A program made the position numbers and the translations under genes. The notes under the pieces were generated by a model. The model had not been told where the DNA came from and made no database searches. It worked only from the letters and a program-made list of their open reading frames with translations. A DNA stretch of 29,911 nucleotides from Rhodospirillales bacterium (GTDB lineage Bacteria; Pseudomonadota; Alphaproteobacteria; Rhodospirillales_A; JACZKS01): positions 1 to 29,911 of the forward strand of contig JABGRG010000046.1 in assembly GCA_018648445.1 (NCBI GenBank), given 5' to 3'. How positions within the stretch are numbered: the first letter of the stretch is position 1; every line of letters starts with the position of its first letter. This document shows, piece by piece, positions 16,360-24,494 of this stretch.

Positions 16360-17613
16360 ATGGATTTGAATGATTTAATCTCCAAAAATCGGAATGGTAC
16401 CCGTGTCGGTCTGCCAAGTTTCTGTACCGCAAATGGCTACGTGCTGGAGGCAATTCTCGACTTTGCAGCCAAACGACAGCTTCCGGTCTTGATTGAAGCC
16501 ACATGCAATCAAGTGAACCAGGAAGGCGGTTATACCGGCATGACGCCGGCGGACTTTGCGGCGTGGCTGTCGCAACTCGTCGAGAGATCGGGGCTGGCCG
16601 AGGACCGAATTTTGCTCGGCGGCGATCACCTCGGCCCGAACCCATGGAGACAAGAATCTGCTGAAACGGCCCTGGCCAAAGCCGAAGTGTTGGTTCGCAG
16701 TTACGTCGAAGCGGGATTCACAAAGACCCACCTCGATGCCAGCATGGCCTGCGGGGGCGAACCACGCCCAAGCTTTGACGAAGTCGCCCGCCGCGCAGCC
16801 CGTCTTTGCCGAATTGCCGAGGAGTCTGCCCCCGATCCGAATGCACTTGTTTATGTTATTGGCACGGAAGTTCCCGTCCCTGGCGGAGAAACCGAAGAAA
16901 TGACCGGCCTTCAGGTCACCACACCCGAACGGCTGGACGAAACCATCTTCACCCACCGCGATGCGTTCCGTTCCGAGGGCATTGAAGACGCCTGGGGCCG
17001 TGTCGTGTCGGTGGTTACCCAGCCCGGCGTGGACTTCAGCCACAGTTCCGTCCACCAATTCGATCCCGATGGCGCGCGGGAACTCGTGACAGCTATCGGA
17101 CGTCACAACGGCCTGACTTTTGAAGGACATTCGACGGACTACCAGCCGACTTCCTCCCTCGCTGAATTAGTCAGTCGCCACGTTTTTTTCCTAAAAGTCG
17201 GTCCGGAGTTGACGTTCCGCTTTCGCGAGGCGATCTTCGCACTCGCCGCCATCGAGGAAAGGCTCTACCCAAGCGTCCGGTCGGGAATCGTCGCCGCGCT
17301 TGATGACGCCATGGATCGGAATCCCGGTGACTGGCAATCGTATTACGAGGGGCCCCATGCGGAAGTTGCCGTCCTCCGGCATTTCAGCCTAAGTGACCGG
17401 GTTCGATACTATTGGCAGGAAACAGAAGTACGTTCCGCCTTGGATCGCCTTTTTACGAACCTGTCCAACGTAACCATTCCCCAGGGACTCATAACGCAGT
17501 TCTTCGGAAATCTTGAATTTGGCGAACTGCCGGAAAGTAATGCCAGCCTTTGTGCAGGCCATATCCAGCGTGCTGTTAGCCGTTATTATACGGCTTGCGG
17601 ATGGGACGTGTGA
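16360..17613 (+). CDS. GatZ/KbaZ-family protein (PF08013), probable D-tagatose-6-phosphate 4-epimerase
   Basis: This 417-residue protein spans the full PF08013 domain. Conserved text includes LIEATCNQVNQEGGYTGMTP near 45, LLGGDHLGPNPW near 87, KTHLDASMACGGEP near 125, VIGTEVPVPGG near 165 and FEGHSTDYQP near 250. Enterobacterial GatZ/KbaZ were described as non-catalytic partners of the class II tagatose-bisphosphate aldolase GatY/KbaY. No such aldolase is in this window. In Agrobacterium a stand-alone family member epimerises D-tagatose-6-P at C4 to D-fructose-6-P, which suits the kinase-plus-PF08013 arrangement. The histidines and acidic residues in GGDH and GHSTD are likely metal or catalytic positions. 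The start is ATG 16360; its ribosome site is weak, so it may be translated by coupling from the kinase. Confidence 0.87.
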   Translation: MDLNDLISKNRNGTRVGLPSFCTANGYVLEAILDFAAKRQLPVLIEATCNQVNQEGGYTGMTPADFAAWLSQLVERSGLAEDRILLGGDHLGPNPWRQESAETALAKAEVLVRSYVEAGFTKTHLDASMACGGEPRPSFDEVARRAARLCRIAEESAPDPNALVYVIGTEVPVPGGETEEMTGLQVTTPERLDETIFTHRDAFRSEGIEDAWGRVVSVVTQPGVDFSHSSVHQFDPDGARELVTAIGRHNGLTFEGHSTDYQPTSSLAELVSRHVFFLKVGPELTFRFREAIFALAAIEERLYPSVRSGIVAALDDAMDRNPGDWQSYYEGPHAEVAVLRHFSLSDRVRYYWQETEVRSALDRLFTNLSNVTIPQGLITQFFGNLEFGELPESNASLCAGHIQRAVSRYYTACGWDV

Positions 17614-17821
17614 CCAACACGGAAACCGTGTGAAATAGGTGGCCCGGGTACGTTCATCTGTCGCGGTGCTTCATTTTTCAAAACTACGATAACCCTGCGC
17701 TTCTTGGACACTTATAGAACCATGTGCATCGCCCCGTCATCTGATTTTCGGCAGGTTCTGACAGATGTCCGGGAATTGAAGCTCGCGGCCTAACCCCCTT
17801 TGACAACCGTTTAGTTGACAC

Positions 17822-17851
17822 TTGACACTCTATAAGCTTCATGTGTATAGT
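17822..17851 (+). promoter_or_regulatory. Promoter of the XRE regulator with tandem TTGACAC repeats
   Basis: TTGACA (17822-17827) and TATAGT (17846-17851) are 18 nt apart, about 31 nt upstream of the XRE ATG. TTGACAC occurs twice in direct tandem (17815-17821 and 17822-17828). A further TTGACA lies at 17800-17805 and TGACAC recurs at 17851-17856, just after the -10. The repeats on both sides of the core promoter look like autoregulatory sites. The rest of the 17614-17882 gap has no gene I can support; it is the likely junction between the polyol locus and the accessory module. Confidence 0.6.
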
Positions 17852-17882
17852 GACACCTAAACATAAAACGGAGATGTAAGTC

Positions 17883-18239
17883 ATGACCAGTGGGAGGAAT
17901 ATCAAATTCGGGGCGTTCATTCGCAGCATCCGAGAGGAACGGGAGTTTGGATTGCGTGAAATGGCCAAGAAAATCGGCGTCAGCCCGACCTATCTTTCCA
18001 AGGTCGAGCGGGACGAGTTTCCGCCGCCAGCCGAAGACAAGGTGTGCAAAATCGCTGAAATTTTTGCAATTGATGTGGATGAGCTAATGGCCCTCGCCGG
18101 GAAGGTTTCGTCCGATCTGTCAGACATCATCAAGGAACACCCTCGCGAACTGGCCGCACTGTTGCGGACGACAAAGGGTATGACGGCTGATGATGTAGCC
18201 AAACTGGCACGTGAGGCGGAGAAATCAAAAGACAAATAG
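17883..18239 (+). CDS. XRE-family helix-turn-helix regulator
   Basis: This 118-residue protein has a Cro/C1-type HTH over about residues 10-65 (FIRSIREEREFGLREMAKKIGVSPTYLSKVERDEF, then a KVCKIAEIFAIDVDEL helix). The C-terminal half is helical and charged and may dimerise. GGAG lies about 9 nt before the ATG. It is followed 41 nt later by an ImmA/IrrE-like metallopeptidase gene. XRE-ImmA pairs control induction of mobile elements (as ImmR-ImmA of ICEBs1) or stress responses, with the peptidase cutting the repressor. It is probably the switch of the accessory module and probably autoregulated through the repeats upstream. Confidence 0.9.
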   Translation: MTSGRNIKFGAFIRSIREEREFGLREMAKKIGVSPTYLSKVERDEFPPPAEDKVCKIAEIFAIDVDELMALAGKVSSDLSDIIKEHPRELAALLRTTKGMTADDVAKLAREAEKSKDK

Positions 18240-18280
18240 TAGCCAACCTAACGACAGATGCAGATGAGAATGGAAGATTG

Positions 18281-19060
18281 ATGAGAAAATTTGTCCCATA
18301 TTTAGCCGAGGAAGCCATCGAACGCGAGGCCGAGGCGTTGCTTGCAGAGTTCGCTCATGCGCGCGACGTCGTTATCGAACCGCCGATTCCCATCGAAGAC
18401 ATCATGGAAAAACACCTGAAACTTGGCATTGAGTTCGACGATACCCATCGTCTGTTCGGCATTCCCCGCACCGGCACTGATCCCGCCCAAGGCCCAGACA
18501 TCTTGGGGGCAATATTTTTTGATGAAAAGCGGGTCGTGGTTGACGAAAGCCTCGACCCAGAAGAGAACCCCAATAAAGAAGGCCGGTATCGCTTCACCCT
18601 GGCACATGAGGGCGGCGGCCACTGGCGGCTCCATCGGCAACTGTTTGCCAAGGATGCGGCCCAAGCATCCCTATTCGGCAGCAAGTCGGTTCCGTCAGTT
18701 GTGTGCCGTTCGAGTCAGGCGAAGGAGCGTGTCGAATGGCAAGCGGATTTCTACGCGTCCTGTCTACTGATGCCACGAAAGCTAGTTTTTGCCGCCTGGG
18801 ACGAGGCCTTTCCGGATCGCAAGCGGCGGGTACTGGCCCCTAAAATCCCGGTCGAACACCCATTCGTCGAAGTGCCCCGGATTTCGTGCAGCATCGCGGG
18901 ACATAATTGGACGGAGAGCGTTGAGGAAGCACTTGACGGTATCGCTCGGCCCTTCGCGGAAAAGTTCCTCGTCTCGCCCATCGCCATGCGCATCCGGTTG
19001 GAGAAACTTGGGCTGCTGATGCGAGAAGTCCCCCATCAACGTATTCTCGCGAGCGAGTAA
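18281..19060 (+). CDS. ImmA/IrrE-family metallo-endopeptidase with altered HExxxH motif
   Basis: This 259-residue protein belongs to PF06114. The region RYRFTLAHEGGGHWRLH contains the zinc motif, and VEWQADFYASCLLMP holds the expected third ligand E152 and the family ending. The motif reads H109-E110-G-G-G-H114: one residue longer than the normal HExxH, encoded by three GGC codons in a row. This could be a family variant or an inactivating codon expansion. The start is ATG 18281, with GGAAG 4 nt upstream; an adjacent TTG at 18278 adds one residue. The likely substrate is the XRE repressor encoded just upstream. Cleavage would release expression of the element, if the protein is active. Confidence 0.85.
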   Translation: MRKFVPYLAEEAIEREAEALLAEFAHARDVVIEPPIPIEDIMEKHLKLGIEFDDTHRLFGIPRTGTDPAQGPDILGAIFFDEKRVVVDESLDPEENPNKEGRYRFTLAHEGGGHWRLHRQLFAKDAAQASLFGSKSVPSVVCRSSQAKERVEWQADFYASCLLMPRKLVFAAWDEAFPDRKRRVLAPKIPVEHPFVEVPRISCSIAGHNWTESVEEALDGIARPFAEKFLVSPIAMRIRLEKLGLLMREVPHQRILASE

Positions 19061-19086
19061 TTCCCTTTTTTTCAGGAGAGTGTGAA

Positions 19087-19356
19087 GTGACAACTGGACA
19101 CAAAACAATCAGAGCAAGAGCGCTGCATCAAAGGCCCTTTGAAACGAGGGATTTTTACCTCGCCTGCTTTTTGCGGTGCACAGGATATGCCCTCCTTAAT
19201 TTGCGCACCGAAGGCCGCCGTAAGGTTTTTGTATTTGAGGATCGCCCCGACCGTCAGGCCGACGTTCTGTCCTTCTACGGCGACAGCACCTTCGTGCCGC
19301 CGTTGGCGTTCTCCTCCACTATCAAAGATATGAAAGGACTTTTGCACAATGCCTGA
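19087..19356 (+). CDS. Small DUF5659-like protein of mobile elements
   Basis: This 89-residue protein starts at GTG 19087, with AGGAG about 10 nt upstream. The pattern is an FETRDFYLACFLRCTGYALLNL opening, then KVFVFEDRPDRQADVLSFY and a closing segment with IKDMKGLL. It resembles DUF5659 proteins, which are short proteins found near primase and integrase genes in mobile elements. No function is established. Its end overlaps the next start by 8 nt, and the gap after immA is 26 nt, so it is probably part of one transcript. Confidence 0.7.
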   Translation: MTTGHKTIRARALHQRPFETRDFYLACFLRCTGYALLNLRTEGRRKVFVFEDRPDRQADVLSFYGDSTFVPPLAFSSTIKDMKGLLHNA

Positions 19357-19570
19357 TGATCAGAACTCCAAGCCAGATGACCTTGATTATGGCCCGCAAG
19401 CCAGAGAGGCCATAAATCGTATCGTTAACGTGGTCGTGGACGGCTTACGGCATGGCCATTTCCGTTGCGCCATTTCTAGCGCTATTGGCAAAAACAACAA
19501 ACGGGACTTGGTGATCGAAGCGGGCAAGTCCCACAAATTCACGATCCCGGAGGACGACCTGTCGCGCTAG
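19349..19570 (+). CDS. Hypothetical protein, 73 residues
   Basis: I do not recognise this protein. It is 73 residues, polar at the N-terminus (DDQNSKPDDLDYG), then helical (AREAINRIVNVVVDGLRHGHF), ending in a strand-rich basic part with DLVIEAGKSHKFTIP. The ATG overlaps the end of the preceding gene by 8 nt, so translation may be coupled. Codon use resembles the neighbours, which supports a real gene. It could be a small DNA-binding accessory protein, but nothing proves it. Confidence 0.6.
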   Translation: MPDDQNSKPDDLDYGPQAREAINRIVNVVVDGLRHGHFRCAISSAIGKNNKRDLVIEAGKSHKFTIPEDDLSR

Positions 19571-19693
19571 TGCCCTGCTAACGGGCGATCCCTGGGATTG
19601 GGACGCCGAATATGCAAATGACATAACGATCCAGTGTTATCGGTGTGAGTCCGAAGCCGGAGATCAGAGGCACGGAGCGGTTAGAAGCCATCC

Positions 19694-19921
19694 GTGAGAT
19701 CTTCGGTGAAAACCAAATCCTGTATTAACGACGACCTTATCGACCGCACCCTCGAAACTTGGCAGCCGCGTGTCGATTTCCCCCTGACCCGTGATGATGC
19801 CTGCCAGATCATCGGGAACGTCAGCGGTTTCTTTTCCATCCTGGCCGAATGGGCCAAAGCAGATGCCGCAAATGACCATGCTGTCGGCAGTGAGATAGGC
19901 GAGGTGCGCCATGACCGCTGA
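19694..19921 (+). CDS. Small mobile-element protein upstream of the primase
   Basis: This 75-residue protein starts at GTG 19694 (GTG 19706 is an alternative). Text such as LIDRTLETWQPR...PLTRDDACQIIGNVSGFFSILAEWAKA is of a type I associate with short conserved ORFs next to replication genes in proteobacterial mobile elements. No function is known. It overlaps the primase start by 11 nt. The 123-nt stretch before it (19571-19693) has no supported gene. Confidence 0.6.
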   Translation: MRSSVKTKSCINDDLIDRTLETWQPRVDFPLTRDDACQIIGNVSGFFSILAEWAKADAANDHAVGSEIGEVRHDR

Positions 19922-22508
19922 GAACATCGAAACAACTTTTCCCGTGGGCCCGCTGACAGTTTTCTCACCCGACCCAGTAGAAGCCGGTAAAGGCGGCGAA
20001 GGAGGTGTTTTTCAGATCATAAACGCTGATTTCGTCGCTGCGGTGTTCCCGTGCCTGCCAGAAGGTGCCTTTGCCGCCATCTCTTCAAAGAGCGGCGATC
20101 CCAGCATCGGTGGTTGGCCTGCCCGTCGCGTCGATCCGGCCACGGAAATGCCATCCGCAGAAACAAACAATTTTGTTGGATGTTCCAGCTTCTACCCTGG
20201 TGATGACGGATCGTTTAAAGCTCGCAAAAGCCAATTTGCGGCCTGCCATTTCCTGATGCTCGATGATCTTGGCACGAAGGTGCCGCTGGATCGTCTCGAT
20301 GGGTTTGATTTGTCATGGCTGATCGAGACAAGCCCCGGCAATCATCAAGGTGGGATCATCCTTGCGGAACCGCTCACTGACGGTGCTGTGGCAGTGCGAT
20401 TGCTCAATGCAGCGATTGAAGCTGGCTTATGTGATGCTGGCGCGTCAGGGCCATTAAGCCGTTGGGCGCGGCTGCCAGTGGCAATAAACGGCAAGCCAAA
20501 ATATGCTGACGCTGCTGGTGCTCCTTTTCAATGCCGCCTGATTGAATGGCAGCCCGATAAACGCTACACACCGGACGAGATTGTCGATCGGCTGCAATTA
20601 GAACTCGCCCCGGCGGGAAGGCCGAAGAAAACCGCAAAGCGCTCTGCGCGGTCTTCCAGTGAATATCACCGTATTGGCAATGCCAATGACGATATCCTGA
20701 CCCCTAAAGCGGCTGAGAACCCAGTCGTCGCGGCACTTAAAGCGCGGGGGCTTTACAAGACGCCACTGGGGTCTGGCAAACACGACATGACCTGCCCGTG
20801 GGTGCATGAGCACACCGACGAGTTAGACACAGGCGCGGCCTATTTCGAACCCGACGAGCTATATCCTGTAGGCGGCTTTTGCTGCCAACACGCCCATCGA
20901 GACAAATATCACGTTCGGGCACTCCTTGAATTCCTCGGCGTGCGCAGCGCAGAAGCGCGCCACAAACCTCTAATAAGAGTGGTGGCAGGAGACCTGCATC
21001 GCGTCGTTGATGCTGCGGAGAAGGAATTGGCAAACCGTGGGCGGCATTATCAGGCTGGTGGCTTGATTGTTTCCGTCTCGACCGACCCTACCTCCGGTGA
21101 CCCTTCAATCGTACCCACCAGCGCGCCTGCTTTGACCCGTGAACTTTCGGTAGCTGCCACATGGGAAAAATATGATGGGCGCGCAGAAGACTGGGTTCGC
21201 TGCGATCCGCCAGCACGGCACGCGGGCATTCTGTTTGATGCGCAGAATTTTCGTTACTTGCCGCCTTTGGCGGGCTTGGCACGGCAACCATACTTCCGGG
21301 AGACGGACGGAGAACTCATTACTCATCCGGGCTATGACAAGGAAGCCCAGCGGTTCGGTGTGTTCGATGCGCGGCAGTTTGTAATCCCTGAGCCGACCCA
21401 TGAATCGGCACAAAAGGCGCTAATTCTGCTCGAAGAATTGCTCGCCGAGTTCCATTTCGTGGCTGCCACCGATAAGGCGGCTGCACTTGCCGCGATCTTC
21501 ACTGCTGTGGTGCGCCCAACGCTGCCCTATGCGCCAGGGTTTCACGTTAGAGCGCCAGTATTCGGTAGCGGCAAGACATACCTGTGCGAATTGATTGGGG
21601 CATTCGCCGGGCCAGGCGGAAATGCCAAGGTCAGCTATCCGACAACCTCGGAGGAGGCTACCAAGGTCATTCTGTCCTTGCTGCTGACCAGCCCGGCGGT
21701 TATCGAATTCGACGACATGGACACCGACTGGATACCGCACGGCACTGTTAAGCGAATGCTGACGGCTGAACATATCACAGATCGGATTCTCGGCGTCAGC
21801 AAGACCGCCACAGTCAGCACCCGCACCCTGTTTCTGGGGTCGGGGAACAACGTCGGGCCAATACGCGATCTGCTTCGTCGTGTGCTAACGATACATATCG
21901 ACCCGCGCTGCGCGACCCCGGCAACAATGTCCTACAAAGGATTTCCCGTGGATAAGGTGTGCCAGAGTCGTGGCACGTATGTGGCGGCGGTCCTAACGAT
22001 TATCCAAGCGTGGCGCAATGCAGGCATGCCGCGCGTTGATGCCGATAATATTGTCACGTTTGGTGGCGCTTGGTCCGACTATTGCCGGTATCCGCTGATG
22101 TGGCTCGGTCACCCTGATCCAGCGACAGCACTGCTAGAACAGGTGCGCCATGACCCTGATGGGGATGCGCTTAGTGGGTTAATGGCCGAGTGGCATGCCG
22201 CATTTGGCCCGTCTCCAACCACGGTCCGCAAGGCGGTTGACGCGGCGCTTTACAACTACCCCAATCTGCTCGACGCGATGCGCGAATTTCCCGTTGAGGA
22301 ACGTGGCGAGATAAATCGCTCGAAGCTGGGTTGGCTACTTAAAAAGAATGCCAATCGAATTGTCCGGGGCTTTGAGTTCCAGAAAGCAGAAGCCGATGGC
22401 CGCACGGCTTGGAGGGTGGCTGAAATCAAAACACCGCCTTTAACGCCTTCACCGCCTTCTGCCCCCTCGGTTGGGAAAACTGTCACGGGATGGAGTGCCC
22501 AGGTATGA
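19911..22508 (+). CDS. Primase-helicase (RepB-like primase domain plus P-loop ATPase) of a mobile element
   Basis: This 865-residue protein probably initiates replication of the element. The N-terminal part (about 105-200) resembles RepB-like primases, with D118-D119 in HFLMLDDLG and SPGNHQGGI around 141-149 as catalytic text. A zinc-binding segment follows: CPWVHEHT...DTGAAYF from C295, then GFCCQHAHR with C324, C325, H327 and H329. The C-terminal ATPase has Walker A GSGKT (552-556) and Walker B VIEFDD (D601-D602), then LGSGNNVGPIRDLLRRVL, a sensor/arginine-finger-like element. GAGGTG lies a few nt before the ATG. The last codons overlap the next gene by ATGA. Phage P4-alpha-like proteins have the same primase-then-helicase plan. 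Confidence 0.85.
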   Translation: MTAENIETTFPVGPLTVFSPDPVEAGKGGEGGVFQIINADFVAAVFPCLPEGAFAAISSKSGDPSIGGWPARRVDPATEMPSAETNNFVGCSSFYPGDDGSFKARKSQFAACHFLMLDDLGTKVPLDRLDGFDLSWLIETSPGNHQGGIILAEPLTDGAVAVRLLNAAIEAGLCDAGASGPLSRWARLPVAINGKPKYADAAGAPFQCRLIEWQPDKRYTPDEIVDRLQLELAPAGRPKKTAKRSARSSSEYHRIGNANDDILTPKAAENPVVAALKARGLYKTPLGSGKHDMTCPWVHEHTDELDTGAAYFEPDELYPVGGFCCQHAHRDKYHVRALLEFLGVRSAEARHKPLIRVVAGDLHRVVDAAEKELANRGRHYQAGGLIVSVSTDPTSGDPSIVPTSAPALTRELSVAATWEKYDGRAEDWVRCDPPARHAGILFDAQNFRYLPPLAGLARQPYFRETDGELITHPGYDKEAQRFGVFDARQFVIPEPTHESAQKALILLEELLAEFHFVAATDKAAALAAIFTAVVRPTLPYAPGFHVRAPVFGSGKTYLCELIGAFAGPGGNAKVSYPTTSEEATKVILSLLLTSPAVIEFDDMDTDWIPHGTVKRMLTAEHITDRILGVSKTATVSTRTLFLGSGNNVGPIRDLLRRVLTIHIDPRCATPATMSYKGFPVDKVCQSRGTYVAAVLTIIQAWRNAGMPRVDADNIVTFGGAWSDYCRYPLMWLGHPDPATALLEQVRHDPDGDALSGLMAEWHAAFGPSPTTVRKAVDAALYNYPNLLDAMREFPVEERGEINRSKLGWLLKKNANRIVRGFEFQKAEADGRTAWRVAEIKTPPLTPSPPSAPSVGKTVTGWSAQV

Positions 22509-23038
22509 GTGCCGTCGAAGCCCTTCATGCGGCAATAGCCGCTGGTATCGGGATCGCCGTTAATGGCGAATCCTTGTCTCTCAAAGCTTCCTCGCCGCCA
22601 CCAGAACACGTTCTTACTGGCCTGTCCCGTAACAAGGCAGAGATCATCGCTCTCCTGCGTCCCCGTGCCGACGGGTGGTCGGCTGAAGACTGGCAGATGT
22701 TTTTCGACGAGCGCGCCGGGATTGTCGAGTTTGACGGTGGCGTTTCACGTTCGAAAGCGGAGGTACAGGCTTTTGCCTGTTGTGTAAGTGAATGGATGAA
22801 TCACCACCCGGCCATATCTTCGCCGGACGGTTGCCTTGCCTGTGGCGGCAGTGACAGCGCCCATGATCCACTATTGCCGTTCGGGGCAGATTCCCAAGGC
22901 CATGCCTGGCTGCATTCACGCTGCTGGAAAGGTTGGTATGAGGTTCGAAAGGAAGCGGCAATCGCGGCTCTCACGGTAATGGGGATTGAAATACCAGCCA
23001 AGTTTCCAAACGATTTCGGGAAAAACGGAAGCATATGA
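22505..23038 (+). CDS. TubC-docking-like N-terminus with zinc-finger-like C-terminus, mobile-element protein
   Basis: This 177-residue protein starts at the ATG that overlaps the primase stop (ATGA). The first ~55 residues (AVEALHAAIAAGIGIAVNGESLSLKA...LSRNKAEIIALLRPR) match the pattern of TubC N-terminal docking domains, often seen in small proteins next to mobile-element primases. The C-terminal half has CLAC (C110, C113) and HSRC (H137, C140), a possible zinc knuckle. A role as partner or loader of the primase is possible but unproven. It ends with another ATGA overlap into the next gene. Confidence 0.7.
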   Translation: MSAVEALHAAIAAGIGIAVNGESLSLKASSPPPEHVLTGLSRNKAEIIALLRPRADGWSAEDWQMFFDERAGIVEFDGGVSRSKAEVQAFACCVSEWMNHHPAISSPDGCLACGGSDSAHDPLLPFGADSQGHAWLHSRCWKGWYEVRKEAAIAALTVMGIEIPAKFPNDFGKNGSI

Positions 23039-23694
23039 TGGGTGGATTAGGATCAGGACGGCCTGCGGGGCTTGGTCGAGACAAGGTGGAATCGTCTCGG
23101 TCTATTGATGTGAACCGACTTCACCAGGATGGTTGTCTTAAATCCGGTTGGAGAGGTGGTTGGCAGTGGTCACAGGACGGCGAGAAGGTGGCGTCGATCA
23201 ACTTGCACTCGGAAGATAGCTGCCTGCGCCTTTCCTATCGAGTGCGCATCGGTGGCGGCGAGTGGGAGGATGTGGAGGAGGCCGTCCGCATCGTCCGCGT
23301 GTCCTGCCGGTTTGGCGGTTCGCGGCCATATTTTATCTGCCCTGGCGTGGTCAATGGCGTTACCTGTGATCGGCGCGTGGCGAAGTTACACGGGCCGGGA
23401 CGGTATTTCCTGTGTCGGCATTGCTATCGGCTCTCCTATACAAGCCAGAGCGAAGAAGGCTGGGACCGGGCGCTAAGACGCGCAAACAAGATCAGGATGC
23501 GTCTCGGCGGTGATCCTGGTATGGCGGCTGCATTCCCCGAGCGCCCCAAGGGTATGTGGAGCCGTACCTACGAGCGCCTCCTTGATAAATCCAATGATGC
23601 TGAAATGAAGGCGAATGAAGGTTTTTTCATCCATGCAGAATTGCTGCTGACCCGCCTTGATAAACCCAAACGAAAGAGGAGTTTTTGGCCATGA
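23035..23694 (+). CDS. Zinc-ribbon-like protein of mobile elements, unknown function
   Basis: This 219-residue protein starts GGLGSGRPAGLG, a basic glycine-rich leader. Its centre has cysteines at C102, C111, C127 and C130 (PYFICPG ... CDRRV ... YFLCRHCYRLSY), which look like a zinc ribbon. The C-terminus is basic and helical. Proteins of this type recur next to primases and integrases in proteobacterial islands, but I know no established function; nucleic-acid binding is a fair guess. Its ATG overlaps the previous stop, and its own stop overlaps the next ATG at 23691. Confidence 0.72.
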   Translation: MMGGLGSGRPAGLGRDKVESSRSIDVNRLHQDGCLKSGWRGGWQWSQDGEKVASINLHSEDSCLRLSYRVRIGGGEWEDVEEAVRIVRVSCRFGGSRPYFICPGVVNGVTCDRRVAKLHGPGRYFLCRHCYRLSYTSQSEEGWDRALRRANKIRMRLGGDPGMAAAFPERPKGMWSRTYERLLDKSNDAEMKANEGFFIHAELLLTRLDKPKRKRSFWP

Positions 23695-24494
23695 CCAACC
23701 AATTGTTACCAGCGGAAAATACCGGCACCGAGATCACTCGTTTTAACGCCCTCAGGCATGGCATCTTATCTCGCTATACGGTGCTGCCCTGGGAAGACGC
23801 AACCGAATACGGTGTGCTCGTGGCGGCCCTGGCGGCGGAGCATAATCCACATGGACCGACTGAAGAGCACCTGGTCGAGGAATTGGCTGGTATTCTGTGG
23901 CGAAAACGTCGGTTACGGCTTGCCGAGGCCGCAGCCCATCAACACGGTCTGGATGATGCGACCGAGCCATTTCGCGGCACTGTTAAGGCTGCGCTGGCCC
24001 ATCTGGGGGTTGGAGAGCAAATTGATCGGGTTATTGATTCAATACGTGCTACGCCCGAGCAAACTGCAGAGGAATCCAGTGACCTCGGCGAAGATGAAGC
24101 CATGACGGCGAAGGCTCTGAAACTCCTGAGTAACGGGAAGGCGCAATCCTATGAGAAGGCCGTTGCGGTTCTTCGAGCAGATACCCGTGAATGGTGGGAG
24201 GAGGTTCTGAGCCGCGATCCGGAAGACTTTGACGAAGATGAAACCGCAGCAACACCGGATGCGGGAAGCCTCCGCCGGTTCATCGATAAGGAACTTCTGC
24301 CCTGGTATGCCCAGCGGAGAAAAGAACTTGAAAACCGCCCTCTCATTCGTGCCCAGGCATTCGGTCAATCTCTTGACCCCAACAAACTAGCGGGGCTTGC
24401 ACGCTATGAGGTCCATCTCGACCGCAAGCTGGAACGCACCTTGACCATGCTTCTCCGCCTCAAGGATTTGCGGCGGGAGACCATTGATCAATAA
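23691..24494 (+). CDS. Conserved mobile-element protein with N-ALRHGILSR motif
   Basis: This 267-residue protein starts at ATG 23691, which overlaps the previous stop (ATGA). The opening FNALRHGILSRYTVLPWEDATEY and the downstream EEHLVEELAGILWRKRRLRLAEA belong to a family often found beside IS elements, transposons and phage genes, without a proven role. It is highly helical and charged, with an acidic patch (DPEDFDEDETAATPD) in the middle and a basic C-terminus. It is the last gene of the coupled primase block. A 386-nt non-coding stretch follows. Confidence 0.72.
   Translation: MTNQLLPAENTGTEITRFNALRHGILSRYTVLPWEDATEYGVLVAALAAEHNPHGPTEEHLVEELAGILWRKRRLRLAEAAAHQHGLDDATEPFRGTVKAALAHLGVGEQIDRVIDSIRATPEQTAEESSDLGEDEAMTAKALKLLSNGKAQSYEKAVAVLRADTREWWEEVLSRDPEDFDEDETAATPDAGSLRRFIDKELLPWYAQRRKELENRPLIRAQAFGQSLDPNKLAGLARYEVHLDRKLERTLTMLLRLKDLRRETIDQ

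Noticed and set aside
19572..19694. Open frame with a CYRC motif between two small genes
   Set aside because: About 41 codons without a normal start or ribosome site. It may be a remnant of a zinc-knuckle protein, but is not supportable.
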